Positions 26,238 to 35,661 are shown, counted from the first letter of the stretch. The stretch: 64,000 bases of DNA from Epilithonimonas bovis DSM 19482 (GCF_900108115.1 NZ_FTPU01000017.1:1-64000), one strand, 5' to 3'. The notes: generated by a model not told the origin, from the letters alone. Numbers and translations: made by a program.

Positions 26238-26942
26238 TTATTTTTTGATAATCTTTTGACTAGACTGATTGTTGATCTTCAGGTAATAGATCCCCGGAGC
26301 CAGATTTTTGATATTGATTTGGGTTTTGGGAGTTTGGATGTTTTTAATTTGTTTTACTACCTTTCCGGAACTGTCTATCAATTCCAAATCAGAATGAGGT
26401 GTAAGATTTTCTATTGTCAAAATATCAGAAACAGGATTGGGATAGAGTTTGTAATTTGATTTTTCAGCTTCGGAAACTGCCATTACAGAGTCGTAGAAAG
26501 TTGCAATGTTGCCTTCATTATTAGTCAGCGTGAGTTTTTTTCCATCATTAGAGATGTCATAAGTAAAGCAGCAGCCAACTGTATCGCTCTGTGAAAAAAC
26601 CCTCAAAAACTTAAGAAAAAACAACTCTCCATACTGGTTCATTTGTTGATTTTCCCCTGGTCCATTGGCTAACATGGCCCAACCAATATGTTCCAGATGA
26701 AATTGGTTCTCAGGATCCATTATAATTTTTGTCTTCCCGGCAAGATAATAATAAGAAGCTTCTGCGTAAACACTGTTATTTTCATTTTTGAAATCAATAT
26801 AACCGACATTGGGGAATGGATTTTCTTTTAGTGTCCCGTCGAGGTATAAAGAAGACAAATACCAGGTCTTTAACAATACATTATTCTGAGAAAATGCTAA
26901 AAATGAGGTGAAGAACAGACTAAGAAGTAAAAGTTTTTTCAT
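26238..26942 (-). CDS. Secreted protein with type IX secretion sorting domain
   Basis: This 234-residue protein has a signal peptide ('KKLLLLSLFFTSFLAFS'), a middle domain of about 125 residues without a recognised family, and a C-terminal type A sorting domain beginning 'YKLYPNPVSDIL' (about residue 160) with 'LAPGIYYLKI' before the end. This tail directs export through the type IX machinery, which is restricted to Bacteroidota. The middle domain is lipocalin-like in length, but I cannot support that further. Confidence 0.88.
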   Translation of the reverse strand: MKKLLLLSLFFTSFLAFSQNNVLLKTWYLSSLYLDGTLKENPFPNVGYIDFKNENNSVYAEASYYYLAGKTKIIMDPENQFHLEHIGWAMLANGPGENQQMNQYGELFFLKFLRVFSQSDTVGCCFTYDISNDGKKLTLTNNEGNIATFYDSVMAVSEAEKSNYKLYPNPVSDILTIENLTPHSDLELIDSSGKVVKQIKNIQTPKTQINIKNLAPGIYYLKINNQSSQKIIKK

Positions 26943-27041
26943 AGTTATTATTTTTGTTTCTCAAATTTAATCAAAATATTAATGTAAATAATTGATTGAT
27001 TTGTAATTAGTGTATTTTTAGATAGTCGCCGGAAAAATCCA

Positions 27042-27049
27042 TAACTTTG
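27042..27049 (+). promoter_or_regulatory. Promoter of era (-7 box)
   Basis: TAACTTTG fits TAnnTTTG, giving a leader of about 60 bases before the ATG at 27118. Confidence 0.5.
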
Positions 27050-27117
27050 CAGACTATTAATTTTTTATCATTGATCCGGATTTATATATCTGAATCAACC
27101 ATTAACATCTATCATCA

Positions 27118-27993
27118 ATGCACAAAGCAGGATTCGTCAATATCGTCGGAAAACCCAATGCCGGAAAATCAACACTTCTCAATCAGCTGATGGGAGAGAA
27201 GCTGGCTATTGTTACCCAAAAAGCACAAACCACACGCCACCGTATTTTCGGTATTTATAATGAAGAGGATTTGCAGATCGTTTTTTCTGACACGCCAGGC
27301 GTGCTGGATCCTAAGTATAATCTTCAGGAGAAGATGATGGATTTTGTAAAAGATTCACTTCAGGATGCTGATGTGTTCCTCTTTATTGTAGATGTTACAG
27401 ACAAAGAGCAACCATCAGAATTTTTGATTGATAAACTTAATAAAATCCCTGTTCCGGTGCTGTTGCTGCTTAATAAAGTAGATCAGACCAATCAGGAAGG
27501 CCTGGAGCAGCTGGTGGCAGAATGGCATGAGCGTATCCCGAAAGCCGAGATTCTTCCTATCTCTGCACTTAATGCCTTCAATACAGATATTATCCTTCCA
27601 AAACTGAAATTGCTTTTACCGGAAAATCCTGCCTATTATGATAAGGATATGTACACAGACAGACCGGAAAGGTTCTTTGTAAACGAGGCGATCCGCGAAA
27701 AAATACTCCTCAATTACGAGAAAGAAATCCCTTATTCTGTAGAAGTGGTGACCGAGATGTTCAAAGAAAAAGAAGGTATTATTTTTATCGATTCTATTAT
27801 CTATGTAGAGCGTGATACCCAAAAAGGGATCGTTATTGGGCACAAAGGCGAAGCAATCAAAAAAGTAGGTACAGAAGCCCGTCTTGATCTTGAGAAATTC
27901 TTCGGCAAAAAGATCCATCTCAACCTTTTTGTAAAAGTAAAAAAAGACTGGCGCAAGAATGACCGTGATCTCAAAAATTTTGGTTACCGTTAA
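27118..27993 (+). CDS. era: GTPase Era
   Basis: This 291-residue GTPase has G1 'GKPNAGKST' (9-17), a G2 threonine region, G3 'DTPGV' (about 58-62), G4 'NKVD' (about 119-122) and a C-terminal KH RNA-binding domain with 'GHKGEAIKKVG'. Era binds the 3' end of 16S rRNA during small-subunit maturation. A strong terminator follows the stop directly. Confidence 0.96.
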   Translation: MHKAGFVNIVGKPNAGKSTLLNQLMGEKLAIVTQKAQTTRHRIFGIYNEEDLQIVFSDTPGVLDPKYNLQEKMMDFVKDSLQDADVFLFIVDVTDKEQPSEFLIDKLNKIPVPVLLLLNKVDQTNQEGLEQLVAEWHERIPKAEILPISALNAFNTDIILPKLKLLLPENPAYYDKDMYTDRPERFFVNEAIREKILLNYEKEIPYSVEVVTEMFKEKEGIIFIDSIIYVERDTQKGIVIGHKGEAIKKVGTEARLDLEKFFGKKIHLNLFVKVKKDWRKNDRDLKNFGYR

Positions 27994-28020
27994 AAATCCT
28001 TTATTATAAAGGATTTTTTT
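27992..28020 (+). terminator. Terminator after era
   Basis: AAAATCCTTT pairs with AAAGGATTTT across a 5-base loop, followed by TTT. It begins at the stop codon. Confidence 0.85.
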
Positions 28021-28050
28021 GTAGTTTTGATAGAAATTTGATTCCCGGTT

Positions 28051-28476
28051 ATGAGAAATTTTAATTCTTCGAGACCACATCCTGCGTTACAGGATTTTAT
28101 GATATTGGCCGTCCGTCTTTTTGTAGGTTTTTCTATGCTTACACACGGTATCCCAAAAGTTCAGCAGCTTATAGGTACAGATAAAATTGAATTTGTAAAC
28201 TTTTTGGGAATAGGTTCACCTTTGTCTCTCATGCTGGCCGTTTTCGCCGAGTGCATCTGCTCTGTTCTTGTCATTTTTGGGCTTGTGACACGGTTGGCTG
28301 TTATCCCGCTCATCATTACTATGCTGATCGCATGTTTTGTGGTGCACGCTGCAGACCCTTATGCTCTTAAAGAAGCCAGTTTGCTTTATTTTTTCCTGTA
28401 TTTTGTAATACTAATATTAGGATCCGGCCGATTTTCTCTCGATCAGCTTTTTTCAAGGAAAGAAGTGGTTTATTAA
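28051..28476 (+). CDS. DoxX family membrane protein
   Basis: This 141-residue protein has four hydrophobic segments (about residues 17-37, 55-75, 78-98 and 108-127) and the DoxX-typical 'RLFVGFSMLTHGIPK'. The family includes poorly characterised membrane oxidoreductase subunits. It stands alone and its end overlaps by 4 bp with the convergent small gene. Confidence 0.8.
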   Translation: MRNFNSSRPHPALQDFMILAVRLFVGFSMLTHGIPKVQQLIGTDKIEFVNFLGIGSPLSLMLAVFAECICSVLVIFGLVTRLAVIPLIITMLIACFVVHAADPYALKEASLLYFFLYFVILILGSGRFSLDQLFSRKEVVY

Positions 28477-28655
28477 TCAAACCATTGGCCCACGTAATCC
28501 CGGATAATGACCCAAAAATTTTTCCCTAAAAAATAGATTAGGGTAGAGGTGATGATACCTTTTACTGTAAAAAAAATAATTCCGCCAATCCCAAAACGTT
28601 TTACCCAAAGTTTCCATTTCGGTAGTTTTTTTTCGGTGTCGTTATTTTGCTCCAT
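28473..28655 (-). CDS. Small single-pass membrane protein
   Basis: This 60-residue protein has a charged N-terminus, one hydrophobic helix at about 24-45 ('IIFFTVKGIITSTLIYFLG') and a short tail with tryptophans. The coding frame is supported by its composition and ATG start. It runs toward doxX with overlapping stops. No family is recognised. Confidence 0.55.
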   Translation of the reverse strand: MEQNNDTEKKLPKWKLWVKRFGIGGIIFFTVKGIITSTLIYFLGKNFWVIIRDYVGQWFD

Positions 28656-28732
28656 TTTTATTTTTTTGTAAAACTAAGGAAAATTTAACAATTTAGATTC
28701 ATTCAAAATTAAGTCTTATTGCTGTTCAGTAA

Positions 28733-28910
28733 TTTTGGGCGTGCCCCTTTGTTTTCCTCTCGCTAAATCCCTCTCCAAAGGAGAGAGACTCACCCACGCA
28801 AAAACAATCGGGTCGGTCTGCGGGCAGTCGCTGTGGTTTTGCCCGGCAATCCCTTGCCCAAAACCACGAGCTCCAACAATGCCCTTCGCCCTCACGCTTC
28901 GCGATTCAGC
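28733..28910 (-). repeat. Dispersed repeat family 1, copy B
   Basis: Read on the minus strand it shares 'GCGTGAGGGCG-AGGGCAT', 'TGTTGGAGCTC', 'AGCGACTGCCCGCAGACC', 'GACCCG-TTGTTTT' and 'ACAAAGGGGCACGCCC' with copy D at 54463-54583. It contains nested hairpins (GTGGTTTTGCCC/GGGCAAAACCAC; CTCTCTCC/GGAGAGAG). It occupies most of the 360-bp gap before the aldehyde dehydrogenase gene and encodes nothing recognisable. Confidence 0.75.
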
Positions 28911-29015
28911 TTATTTAAAATAATTTTCCATACAGCTTTGCTAACGATTGTTAGTTTTTCATTTTGTTGGTCAAAATATATTTTTATCTTTAGAGATATT
29001 AAAACGAAAATTATT

Positions 29016-30554
29016 ATGACCTTTATTTCCATAGCAGAAAACCTTGCAAGGCTTGGGATAGCATCTACCAATAACGGATCTTCCACCGGGCAGGATTTTT
29101 TTGCTTCAGGCATTGATATTACCAGTTATTCACCTGCCGATGCCAGCCAGATTGCCAGCGTTAAAACTTCTGCTCATCATGATTATGACCATGTGTTGGC
29201 AAAAGCTCAGGAAGCTTTTATAGAATTCCGGCAGATACCTGCGCCTAAAAGAGGTGATATGGTGCGCCAGTTTGGGAACAAACTGAGGTATCATAAACAA
29301 GATTTGGGTCATCTTGTTTCTTATGAGATGGGAAAATCTTTGCAGGAAGGCCTTGGCGAGGTTCAGGAGATGATAGATATCTGTGATTTTGCTGTAGGCT
29401 TATCCAGGCAGCTGCATGGTTTTACAATGCATTCCGAGAGACCCGGACACAGGATGTATGAGCAATACCACCCATTGGGAATTGTAGGTGTGATTTCCGC
29501 ATTTAACTTTCCGGTGGCAGTCTGGAGCTGGAATGCTGCGCTCGCATGGATATGTGGTAATGTTGTCATCTGGAAACCTTCAGAAAAAACACCACTTTGC
29601 GCCTTGGCCTGCCAAAATATTTTTGCAGAAGTTGCCAAAGAAAATGACCTTCCCGAAGGTATTTCAAACCTTTTGATTGCTGATCATGAGATTGGCGACA
29701 GACTGGTAAAGGATAAAAAAGTAGCATTGGTCTCCTTTACCGGTTCCACAAGAGTGGGCAGAATAGTCGGAAGAAATGTCGCAGAACGATTTGGGAAGTC
29801 TATCCTGGAACTGGGCGGTAACAATGCTATTATCATTACCGAAAATGCAGATCTTAATATGAGCATTATAGGTGCGGTTTTTGGCGCCGTGGGAACGGCA
29901 GGGCAGAGGTGTACATCTACCAGAAGGCTGATTATTCAGGAATCGGTTTATAATGAGGTCAGGGATCGTCTTGTCAAAGCCTATGGCCAGCTTAAGATCG
30001 GAAATCCGCTCGACGAAACCAACCATGTTGGGCCCCTGATTGACAAAAATGCCGTCCAGCAATACCTCGATTCTATTGAGAAATGTAAGCAGGAAGGTGG
30101 CCGGTTTATAGTAGAAGGAGGCATTTTAGAAGGTGAGCAATATGCTTCCGGTTGTTATGTGAAACCTTGCATTGCAGAAGTTGAGAACCATTATGAGATC
30201 GTTCAGCACGAGACCTTTGCTCCCATTCTTTACCTTATCAAATATAAAACTTTGGACGAAGCGATCGCTTTACAAAACGATGTTCCGCAAGGTTTGAGCT
30301 CTGCAATTATGACGCAAAACCTGAGAGAAGCGGAGTTGTTCCTGTCGCAGGCTGGTTCCGATTGTGGTATTGCCAACGTGAATATTGGGACCTCAGGTGC
30401 TGAAATTGGAGGCGCATTTGGAGGCGAAAAAGAGACCGGCGGCGGCCGCGAATCAGGCTCTGATGCCTGGAAATATTATATGAGGCGACAGACCAATACC
30501 ATCAATTATACCACCAGTTTGCCATTGGCACAGGGGATCAAGTTTGATCTTTAG
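29016..30554 (+). CDS. amaB: Aldehyde dehydrogenase, probable piperideine-6-carboxylate dehydrogenase
   Basis: This 512-residue NAD-linked dehydrogenase has a cofactor loop with 'FTGSTRVGR' (about 244-252), catalytic glutamate in 'LELGGNNA' (about 266-273) and catalytic cysteine in 'GQRCTSTRR' (about 298-306). ATG 29016 is chosen because upstream sequence is repeat DNA. The next gene is lysine 6-transaminase, whose product cyclises to piperideine-6-carboxylate, the substrate of this class (AmaB/antiquitin-like). The substrate is inferred from that neighbour, 68 bp away. Confidence 0.88.
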   Translation: MTFISIAENLARLGIASTNNGSSTGQDFFASGIDITSYSPADASQIASVKTSAHHDYDHVLAKAQEAFIEFRQIPAPKRGDMVRQFGNKLRYHKQDLGHLVSYEMGKSLQEGLGEVQEMIDICDFAVGLSRQLHGFTMHSERPGHRMYEQYHPLGIVGVISAFNFPVAVWSWNAALAWICGNVVIWKPSEKTPLCALACQNIFAEVAKENDLPEGISNLLIADHEIGDRLVKDKKVALVSFTGSTRVGRIVGRNVAERFGKSILELGGNNAIIITENADLNMSIIGAVFGAVGTAGQRCTSTRRLIIQESVYNEVRDRLVKAYGQLKIGNPLDETNHVGPLIDKNAVQQYLDSIEKCKQEGGRFIVEGGILEGEQYASGCYVKPCIAEVENHYEIVQHETFAPILYLIKYKTLDEAIALQNDVPQGLSSAIMTQNLREAELFLSQAGSDCGIANVNIGTSGAEIGGAFGGEKETGGGRESGSDAWKYYMRRQTNTINYTTSLPLAQGIKFDL

Positions 30555-30622
30555 CATAATTGAGCTATCCACTTAGCTGATCGGCAAAAAGCTTTTACAC
30601 CACTAATCTTTAATAATAAAAT

Positions 30623-31942
30623 ATGACCGAAACAACCGAAAATAAAGTGAAAGAAACATTAGGTAAGCATATTCTTGCTGATGGTTTTGATTTCGTAATG
30701 GATTATGAGCAGTCACAAGGTTCTTATATTGTGGACAAACTTACCGGGAAAAAATACCTCGATATGTTCTCTATGTTTGCGTCAGCATCTGTGGGCTACA
30801 ATCATCCTTATATTTTGGAAAGAGCATCATGGCTGGGTAAAATGGCTGTTTACAAACCAACGCTCAGTGATGTCTATCTTCAGGAATATGCCGACTTTAT
30901 GGAGGTATTTGCCCGTGTTGTGATACCAGAGGAATTACCGTATTGTTTTTTTATAGAAGGTGGCGCATTGGCAGTAGAAAATGCATTAAAAACCGCATTT
31001 GACTGGAAAACCAGAAAAAACTGGCAAAAAGATATCGAGAAAGAAGCCGGAATTGCTATCCATTTTAGGCAGGCCTTCCATGGCAGGAGCGGTTACACTT
31101 TGTCTTTAACCAATACTGCTGATCCAAGGAAATATCAATATTTTCCAAAATTTGACTGGCCCAGAATTAACAATCCAAAACTCATTTTCCCACTCACCGA
31201 AGACAGTCTGGAGGAAACAATCCGGCAGGAGCAGTTAGCTTTGGTTCAGATTCAGGAGGCTATTTTATCTCATCCCGATGAGGTGGCCTGTATTATTATA
31301 GAACCTATCCAGGCAGAGGGTGGCGATAATCATTTCCGGCCAGAGTTTTTTGCTTCCTTGCGCGACATATGTGATGATAACGAGGTTCTTTTGATCCTGG
31401 ATGAGATCCAGACTGGTATTGGCATGACCGGGAAAATGTGGGCTTACGAACATACGGGCATTATTCCGGATCTTATCAGTTTTGGCAAAAAATCGCAGGT
31501 CTGCGGCATCCTTGCCAATAAAGAAAAAATGGATCAGGTAGAGCATCACGTTTTCAAAGAAAGCTCAAGAATCAATTCTACATTTGGTGGTAATTTGATC
31601 GATATGCTTAGGTTCCAGCTTGTATTGGAAATTATAGAAAGCGAAAATTTGGTAGAAAATGCTGCTATAACAGGCGAATTTTTATTGAACGGGCTTCAAA
31701 AGCTGGAGCAGCAATTTCCCGAAGATATTTCTGCCGCCCGTGGGAAAGGGCTAATGTGCGCATTTGATCTCAAGGATCATGAGACGCGGGACAGGCTGAA
31801 GAATAAGCTTTTTCAGGAAGGCATCATCATTTTGCCATGTGGCGAGAAGTCACTCAGGTTCAGGCCACACCTTAATGTAACAAAAGAAGAGATACAGATT
31901 GTTTTAGATAAAATTAATGGTGTTTTTAATAAATTAATATAA
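30623..31942 (+). CDS. lat: L-lysine 6-transaminase
   Basis: This 439-residue class III aminotransferase has the cofactor aspartate in 'LILDEIQTG' (about 255-263) and the pyridoxal-phosphate lysine in 'ISFGKKSQVCG' (about 287-297). The unusual 'SQVCG' after the lysine and 'QAFHGRSGYTLSLTNT' are typical of lysine epsilon-aminotransferase. It transfers the side-chain amino group of lysine to 2-oxoglutarate. With the adjacent dehydrogenase the pair would convert lysine to 2-aminoadipate. Confidence 0.9.
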   Translation: MTETTENKVKETLGKHILADGFDFVMDYEQSQGSYIVDKLTGKKYLDMFSMFASASVGYNHPYILERASWLGKMAVYKPTLSDVYLQEYADFMEVFARVVIPEELPYCFFIEGGALAVENALKTAFDWKTRKNWQKDIEKEAGIAIHFRQAFHGRSGYTLSLTNTADPRKYQYFPKFDWPRINNPKLIFPLTEDSLEETIRQEQLALVQIQEAILSHPDEVACIIIEPIQAEGGDNHFRPEFFASLRDICDDNEVLLILDEIQTGIGMTGKMWAYEHTGIIPDLISFGKKSQVCGILANKEKMDQVEHHVFKESSRINSTFGGNLIDMLRFQLVLEIIESENLVENAAITGEFLLNGLQKLEQQFPEDISAARGKGLMCAFDLKDHETRDRLKNKLFQEGIIILPCGEKSLRFRPHLNVTKEEIQIVLDKINGVFNKLI

Positions 31943-32011
31943 AGAAATTTTGATATTGATATTTTTTTCATAAATTGCTATGCTTAAACAAAATCAAAAA
32001 ATCAGAATTTT

Positions 32012-32239
32012 ATGGAGACTACAACAAGAGTCGCTGTTTATGAAAGCAGCAACCCCCAGGAAATCCAGCTTATGAAGTCTAAACTGGAAGATGCAGGAAT
32101 CAAATGTGATGTTGAGAATTCTTACCTTAGCTTTTTGTCAACGCCTACTGCAACCAATACCTTTATTAAAGTGGATATCAGAGATGAGAAAAAATCTTTT
32201 GATATTATCGATGAGTACTTAAAATCAAATCAAAATTGA
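32012..32239 (+). CDS. DUF2007 family small protein
   Basis: This 75-residue protein has the DUF2007 pattern: 'VYESSNPQEIQLMKSKLEDAG' then a short acidic strand and 'IKVDIRDEKKSFDIIDEYL'. The family is described as putative signal-transducing proteins related to the PII-like fold, without known function. It follows the lysine pair by 69 bp and ends at a strong terminator, so it may be part of the same transcript. Confidence 0.8.
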   Translation: METTTRVAVYESSNPQEIQLMKSKLEDAGIKCDVENSYLSFLSTPTATNTFIKVDIRDEKKSFDIIDEYLKSNQN

Positions 32240-32271
32240 TTCATATTTTTAAATTTTACGTTTTACAGAAG

Positions 32272-32301
32272 TCGGGTTCAATTTATTGAACCCGGTTTTT
32301 T
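32272..32301 (+). terminator. Terminator after the DUF2007 gene
   Basis: CGGGTTCAAT pairs with ATTGAACCCG around TTT, then a T-run. Confidence 0.85.
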
Positions 32302-32384
32302 TTAGAATTATTAATGAAAATGATAGGATATGAAAATATTTCCTTGTAGGATGATAATTTTTTCTTTATTATTGCAGTGTGAAT

Positions 32385-32458
32385 GGGGGATTAGCTCATT
32401 TGGCTAGAGCGCTTGCCTGGCAGGCAAGAGGTGACCGGTTCGAATCCGGTATTCTCCA
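32385..32458 (+). tRNA. tRNA-Ala (anticodon GGC)
   Basis: The full cloverleaf can be read: acceptor GGGGGAT with ATTCTCC (two G-U pairs), D-arm from GCTC, anticodon stem CTTGC/GCAAG with loop CTGGCAG, T-arm ACCGG-TTCGAAT-CCGGT, discriminator A. CCA is not encoded beyond the first bases. The anticodon GGC reads GCC/GCU alanine codons. Confidence 0.95.
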
Positions 32459-32466
32459 CTATTTTT

Positions 32467-32493
32467 GACCATCAATTTTTTTTGATGGTTTTG
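32467..32493 (+). terminator. Terminator after tRNA-Ala
   Basis: ACCATCAA pairs with TTGATGGT around a T-rich loop, followed by TTTT. Confidence 0.75.
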
Positions 32494-32554
32494 AGTTTAT
32501 AACCTAAAAAGTTTCAGCTTATAGACAAATATTTATTATCTAAAACTTGGTAAG

Positions 32555-33091
32555 ATGAAAAATTCTGTACTGGTCATTCTAGCTTCAATAATATTAGTCT
32601 CCTGCGGTACTTCCCATACAGCAAAAAAATATACCTACAAGAGACCGGCAGCTTCTTATAAGCCGGCTAATTCAAAAAAATTAAATTCATCTTATACCGG
32701 CAACCTTTCCGGCAAAAGAAAATCTGTTGTTAACGGTGCCGAAAATTATTTGGGTACACCTTACAAATATGCGGGTAATACACCTTCGGGATTTGACTGT
32801 TCCGGTTTGGTCTGCAAAGTTTTTGGTGAAAACCAGCTGAGCCTGCCAAGACGGTCACAAGATCAGGCAAAGTATGGTCAGCCAATAGAGATAGGTCTTG
32901 TAAAACCTGGTGACCTGTTATTTTTTGCGACCTCTGGCTCATCTATTTCCCATGTTGGAATTGTGCACAATATCCTCAACGGCGGCGAAGTTACTTTTAT
33001 TCATTCTTCTACATCAAAAGGTGTAATCATCTCATCGCTTAATGAGGCTTACTGGAATAAGGCTTTTCTTTTTGCCAGGACTGTGCTATAA
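32555..33091 (+). CDS. NlpC/P60 family cell-wall hydrolase (lipoprotein)
   Basis: This 178-residue protein has a lipoprotein signal with cysteine in 'LVSCG', a basic linker, and an NlpC/P60 domain. The catalytic cysteine is in 'FDCSGLVC' (about 87-94), the histidine in 'ISHVGIVH' and a third polar residue in 'FIHSS'. It would cleave gamma-D-glutamyl links in peptidoglycan stem peptides. It begins the envelope cluster, and the membrane glycosyltransferase gene follows within 13 bp. Confidence 0.92.
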   Translation: MKNSVLVILASIILVSCGTSHTAKKYTYKRPAASYKPANSKKLNSSYTGNLSGKRKSVVNGAENYLGTPYKYAGNTPSGFDCSGLVCKVFGENQLSLPRRSQDQAKYGQPIEIGLVKPGDLLFFATSGSSISHVGIVHNILNGGEVTFIHSSTSKGVIISSLNEAYWNKAFLFARTVL

Positions 33092-33103
33092 AATTTGGGA
33101 ATA

Positions 33104-34756
33104 ATGTATAGACTTTGGGCGGTATTTTTGATTGGTTACATACTATTTTCCTTTCTGCTAATATCGTATGCCGGAGTCTATGGGTGGGATGACGGCGCCA
33201 TTACACTGGCTTACGGCAAAACCATAGCAACTGCAGGTAAATATGCCTTAACAGCCAGTAGCGAAATTGCAGAAGGATCTTCCAGCAATTTTCTGGTATT
33301 GCTCACTGCTGTTTTTTATAAGATTTTTTCTCCCGATTTTTCTCAGATAATCAACTTTTCACAGTACAATGCGTTATTTTTTACAATAATAACTTTGCTG
33401 ATGCTGTTTCTTTTTTTGAGAAAGGACCAAAATTACAGTGCTTTTGTTTCCTTGTTTGTAGCTTTTTTTGTCGGCTTACTTCCAATGTACTTTATAGAGG
33501 TTTGCAACGGGATGGAAATGACTATGCTTTCTGCTTTTTTGCTGATATTTTTATGGTTTTATAAGAAGAGGAGTGTCTGGGTTTTCCCGGTCATCATTGT
33601 GCTTTTGTTAATTAGGTTTGAATCTGTTTTCTATTTGGGCGTGGCACTTTTTGGGCAAATTGTATTCAATAAACAGGAACGGATATATGCGGTAAAATTA
33701 TTGACTTTCACAGTAGTTTCTTTCTTGCTATACACGGCTGCACGATATTCTTATTTCGATGACTGGCTACCCAATACCATTGTCGCAAAGATGAATCCAC
33801 CGTATTCTGAGGCGTCTTTTGAGAAAGCTCTTATGTCTAAGCTGGATGGCGGTCTTAATTTTATTAAATCTTATTTTTTTGCATTGATATTAATAGCGAT
33901 CATCACGGCTTCAGACTTAAAAAAATATGCCGGTGATATCAAATTATGGTTAATATTTGTTTTTTTTATATTTACTCTGGTTTCCGGATCAGAATGGGGC
34001 TATCGCGGCAGAATGACATTTGCGGTTTATCCTGTGATGATTATTTTTTTGACGGAGAACATTGATAATAATCAATTGTTTTTTAAAAATATTTTGCCTC
34101 ACCGAAAGTACGTTATGATTTTTTTGGTGATTCTTTTGACCTTGTTTACCAATAACGGTTTATACAAAAAATTATATAGCACTTTGGTTCACGGTGGTTA
34201 TTGCCAACAGAAATATTTGCCTAATAGTGTGGCCGCCAGTTTTATAAGAGGAATGCCTAATCCTTGCGAAAGTGGTGTAACGCCGGACAATATAAGAATT
34301 ACCGGAAAGGCAGTAGATTCTTTAAAGAATACACTGAGGCTGAATGTGGTTAAACTGGTGACCCCGGATGTGGGAGGTGTAGGATTAGCTTTTGATAAAA
34401 TAGATGTTATTGATTCTGGGTTGCTTACCAATAAAACTTTAGCGCACAAGGGCTATTCTTACTTTGATAACTATATCAGACAACGCGATCCGGATATTAT
34501 CAATACCCACGACGTCTGGACTAAGGTTTCCCATATTTTTTCTTCGGATTATTTCAAAAGTCAGTTTTTACCTGTGATTTTTGATAATAATCTGTTGTGG
34601 CTAAATAAAAAATATGTCAATAATATCACCACCAATACCAATTTGAACTACAGATATCTTTTGCCAAACGAAATCAATCCGGATGTCCGTTTTTTTGATC
34701 AGGCAGAAAGTTCTTATTATCCTCCGGTTCTTGATATCAGTTTAAAACAAAAATGA
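33104..34756 (+). CDS. Polytopic membrane protein, GT-C glycosyltransferase-like
   Basis: This 550-residue protein has about ten hydrophobic segments in the first 340 residues, then a soluble periplasmic domain of about 200 residues. An acidic 'WDDGAI' motif lies in the first external loop (near residue 28), as in GT-C enzymes that use lipid-linked sugars. 'RFES' and 'GYRGRMTFAVYP' follow. ATG 33104 is preferred to the upstream TTG. It probably transfers a sugar from an isoprenoid carrier outside the membrane; donor and acceptor are unknown. The fold is inferred from pattern only. Confidence 0.65.
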   Translation: MYRLWAVFLIGYILFSFLLISYAGVYGWDDGAITLAYGKTIATAGKYALTASSEIAEGSSSNFLVLLTAVFYKIFSPDFSQIINFSQYNALFFTIITLLMLFLFLRKDQNYSAFVSLFVAFFVGLLPMYFIEVCNGMEMTMLSAFLLIFLWFYKKRSVWVFPVIIVLLLIRFESVFYLGVALFGQIVFNKQERIYAVKLLTFTVVSFLLYTAARYSYFDDWLPNTIVAKMNPPYSEASFEKALMSKLDGGLNFIKSYFFALILIAIITASDLKKYAGDIKLWLIFVFFIFTLVSGSEWGYRGRMTFAVYPVMIIFLTENIDNNQLFFKNILPHRKYVMIFLVILLTLFTNNGLYKKLYSTLVHGGYCQQKYLPNSVAASFIRGMPNPCESGVTPDNIRITGKAVDSLKNTLRLNVVKLVTPDVGGVGLAFDKIDVIDSGLLTNKTLAHKGYSYFDNYIRQRDPDIINTHDVWTKVSHIFSSDYFKSQFLPVIFDNNLLWLNKKYVNNITTNTNLNYRYLLPNEINPDVRFFDQAESSYYPPVLDISLKQK

Positions 34757-34803
34757 TTTTTAACAAAGCTTTTCTTTTTGCCGGAACTGTGCTTTAGATT
34801 TAT

Positions 34804-34811
34804 TATTTTTG
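34804..34811 (+). promoter_or_regulatory. Promoter of dapD (-7 box)
   Basis: TATTTTTG matches TAnnTTTG, with a TTTTTG 24 bp upstream as a possible -33. The leader would be about 30 bases. Confidence 0.5.
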
Positions 34812-34845
34812 TCCGATTCAATATAATTAAAAAGTAAAATATACA

Positions 34846-35658
34846 ATGTCTTTACAGGAAAAAATAGAAAAAGCTTGGGATAACCGCGAACTTTTAAAAG
34901 AAACCGAATATCAGGATGCCGTAAGAGAAGTCGTTGCAAAACTGGACGCTGGAGAACTGAGAACAGCCGAACCTACAGTTGACGGCTGGCAGATCAACGA
35001 ATGGGTAAAAAAAGGCGTGGTAATGTATTTCCCGATCCAGACGATGGAAACGATAGAAGTTGGCCCGTTTGAGTTTCATGATAAAATTCCTTTGAAGAAA
35101 AACTATGCTGAGAAAGGCGTAAGAGTTGTGCCTCATGCGATCGCAAGGCATGGCAGCTTTGTGGCAAGCGGCGTTATTATGATGCCTTCGTATGTGAATA
35201 TTGGCGCTTATGTAGATTCCGGGACCATGGTAGATACCTGGGCAACGGTGGGTAGCTGTGCTCAGATTGGTAAAAACGTTCACCTTAGCGGTGGTGTTGG
35301 GATTGGTGGTGTATTGGAACCATTGCAGGCTGCTCCGGTTATTATTGAAGATGATGCATTCATCGGTTCACGTTGTATTGTTGTAGAAGGTGTCCGTGTA
35401 GGTAAAGAAGCTGTTTTGGGTGCTAATGTTTGCCTCACCATGTCTACTAAGATTATTGATGTGACTGGTAATGAACCTGTTGAGATGAAAGGTTATGTGC
35501 CTGAGCGTTCTGTAGTGATCCCGGGAAGTTATACGAAAAAATTCCCTGCAGGTGAGTTTCAGGTGCCATGCGCTTTGATTATTGGCAAAAGAAAAGAATC
35601 GACAGATAAGAAGACTTCTCTTAATGATGCTTTGAGAGAGAATAATGTAGCTGTCTAA
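34846..35658 (+). CDS. dapD: Tetrahydrodipicolinate N-succinyltransferase
   Basis: This 270-residue enzyme has an N-terminal helical domain (about 1-90) and a left-handed beta-helix of hexapeptide repeats (about 100-240), for example 'GAYVDSGTMVDTWATVGS'. 'GGVGIGGVLEPLQ' is the family signature. It makes N-succinyl-amino-ketopimelate on the way to diaminopimelate and lysine. Its own promoter and its housekeeping role suggest it is embedded in, not part of, the surrounding glycan cluster, although the next gene starts 4 bp later. Confidence 0.96.
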   Translation: MSLQEKIEKAWDNRELLKETEYQDAVREVVAKLDAGELRTAEPTVDGWQINEWVKKGVVMYFPIQTMETIEVGPFEFHDKIPLKKNYAEKGVRVVPHAIARHGSFVASGVIMMPSYVNIGAYVDSGTMVDTWATVGSCAQIGKNVHLSGGVGIGGVLEPLQAAPVIIEDDAFIGSRCIVVEGVRVGKEAVLGANVCLTMSTKIIDVTGNEPVEMKGYVPERSVVIPGSYTKKFPAGEFQVPCALIIGKRKESTDKKTSLNDALRENNVAV

Positions 35659-35661
35659 GAT

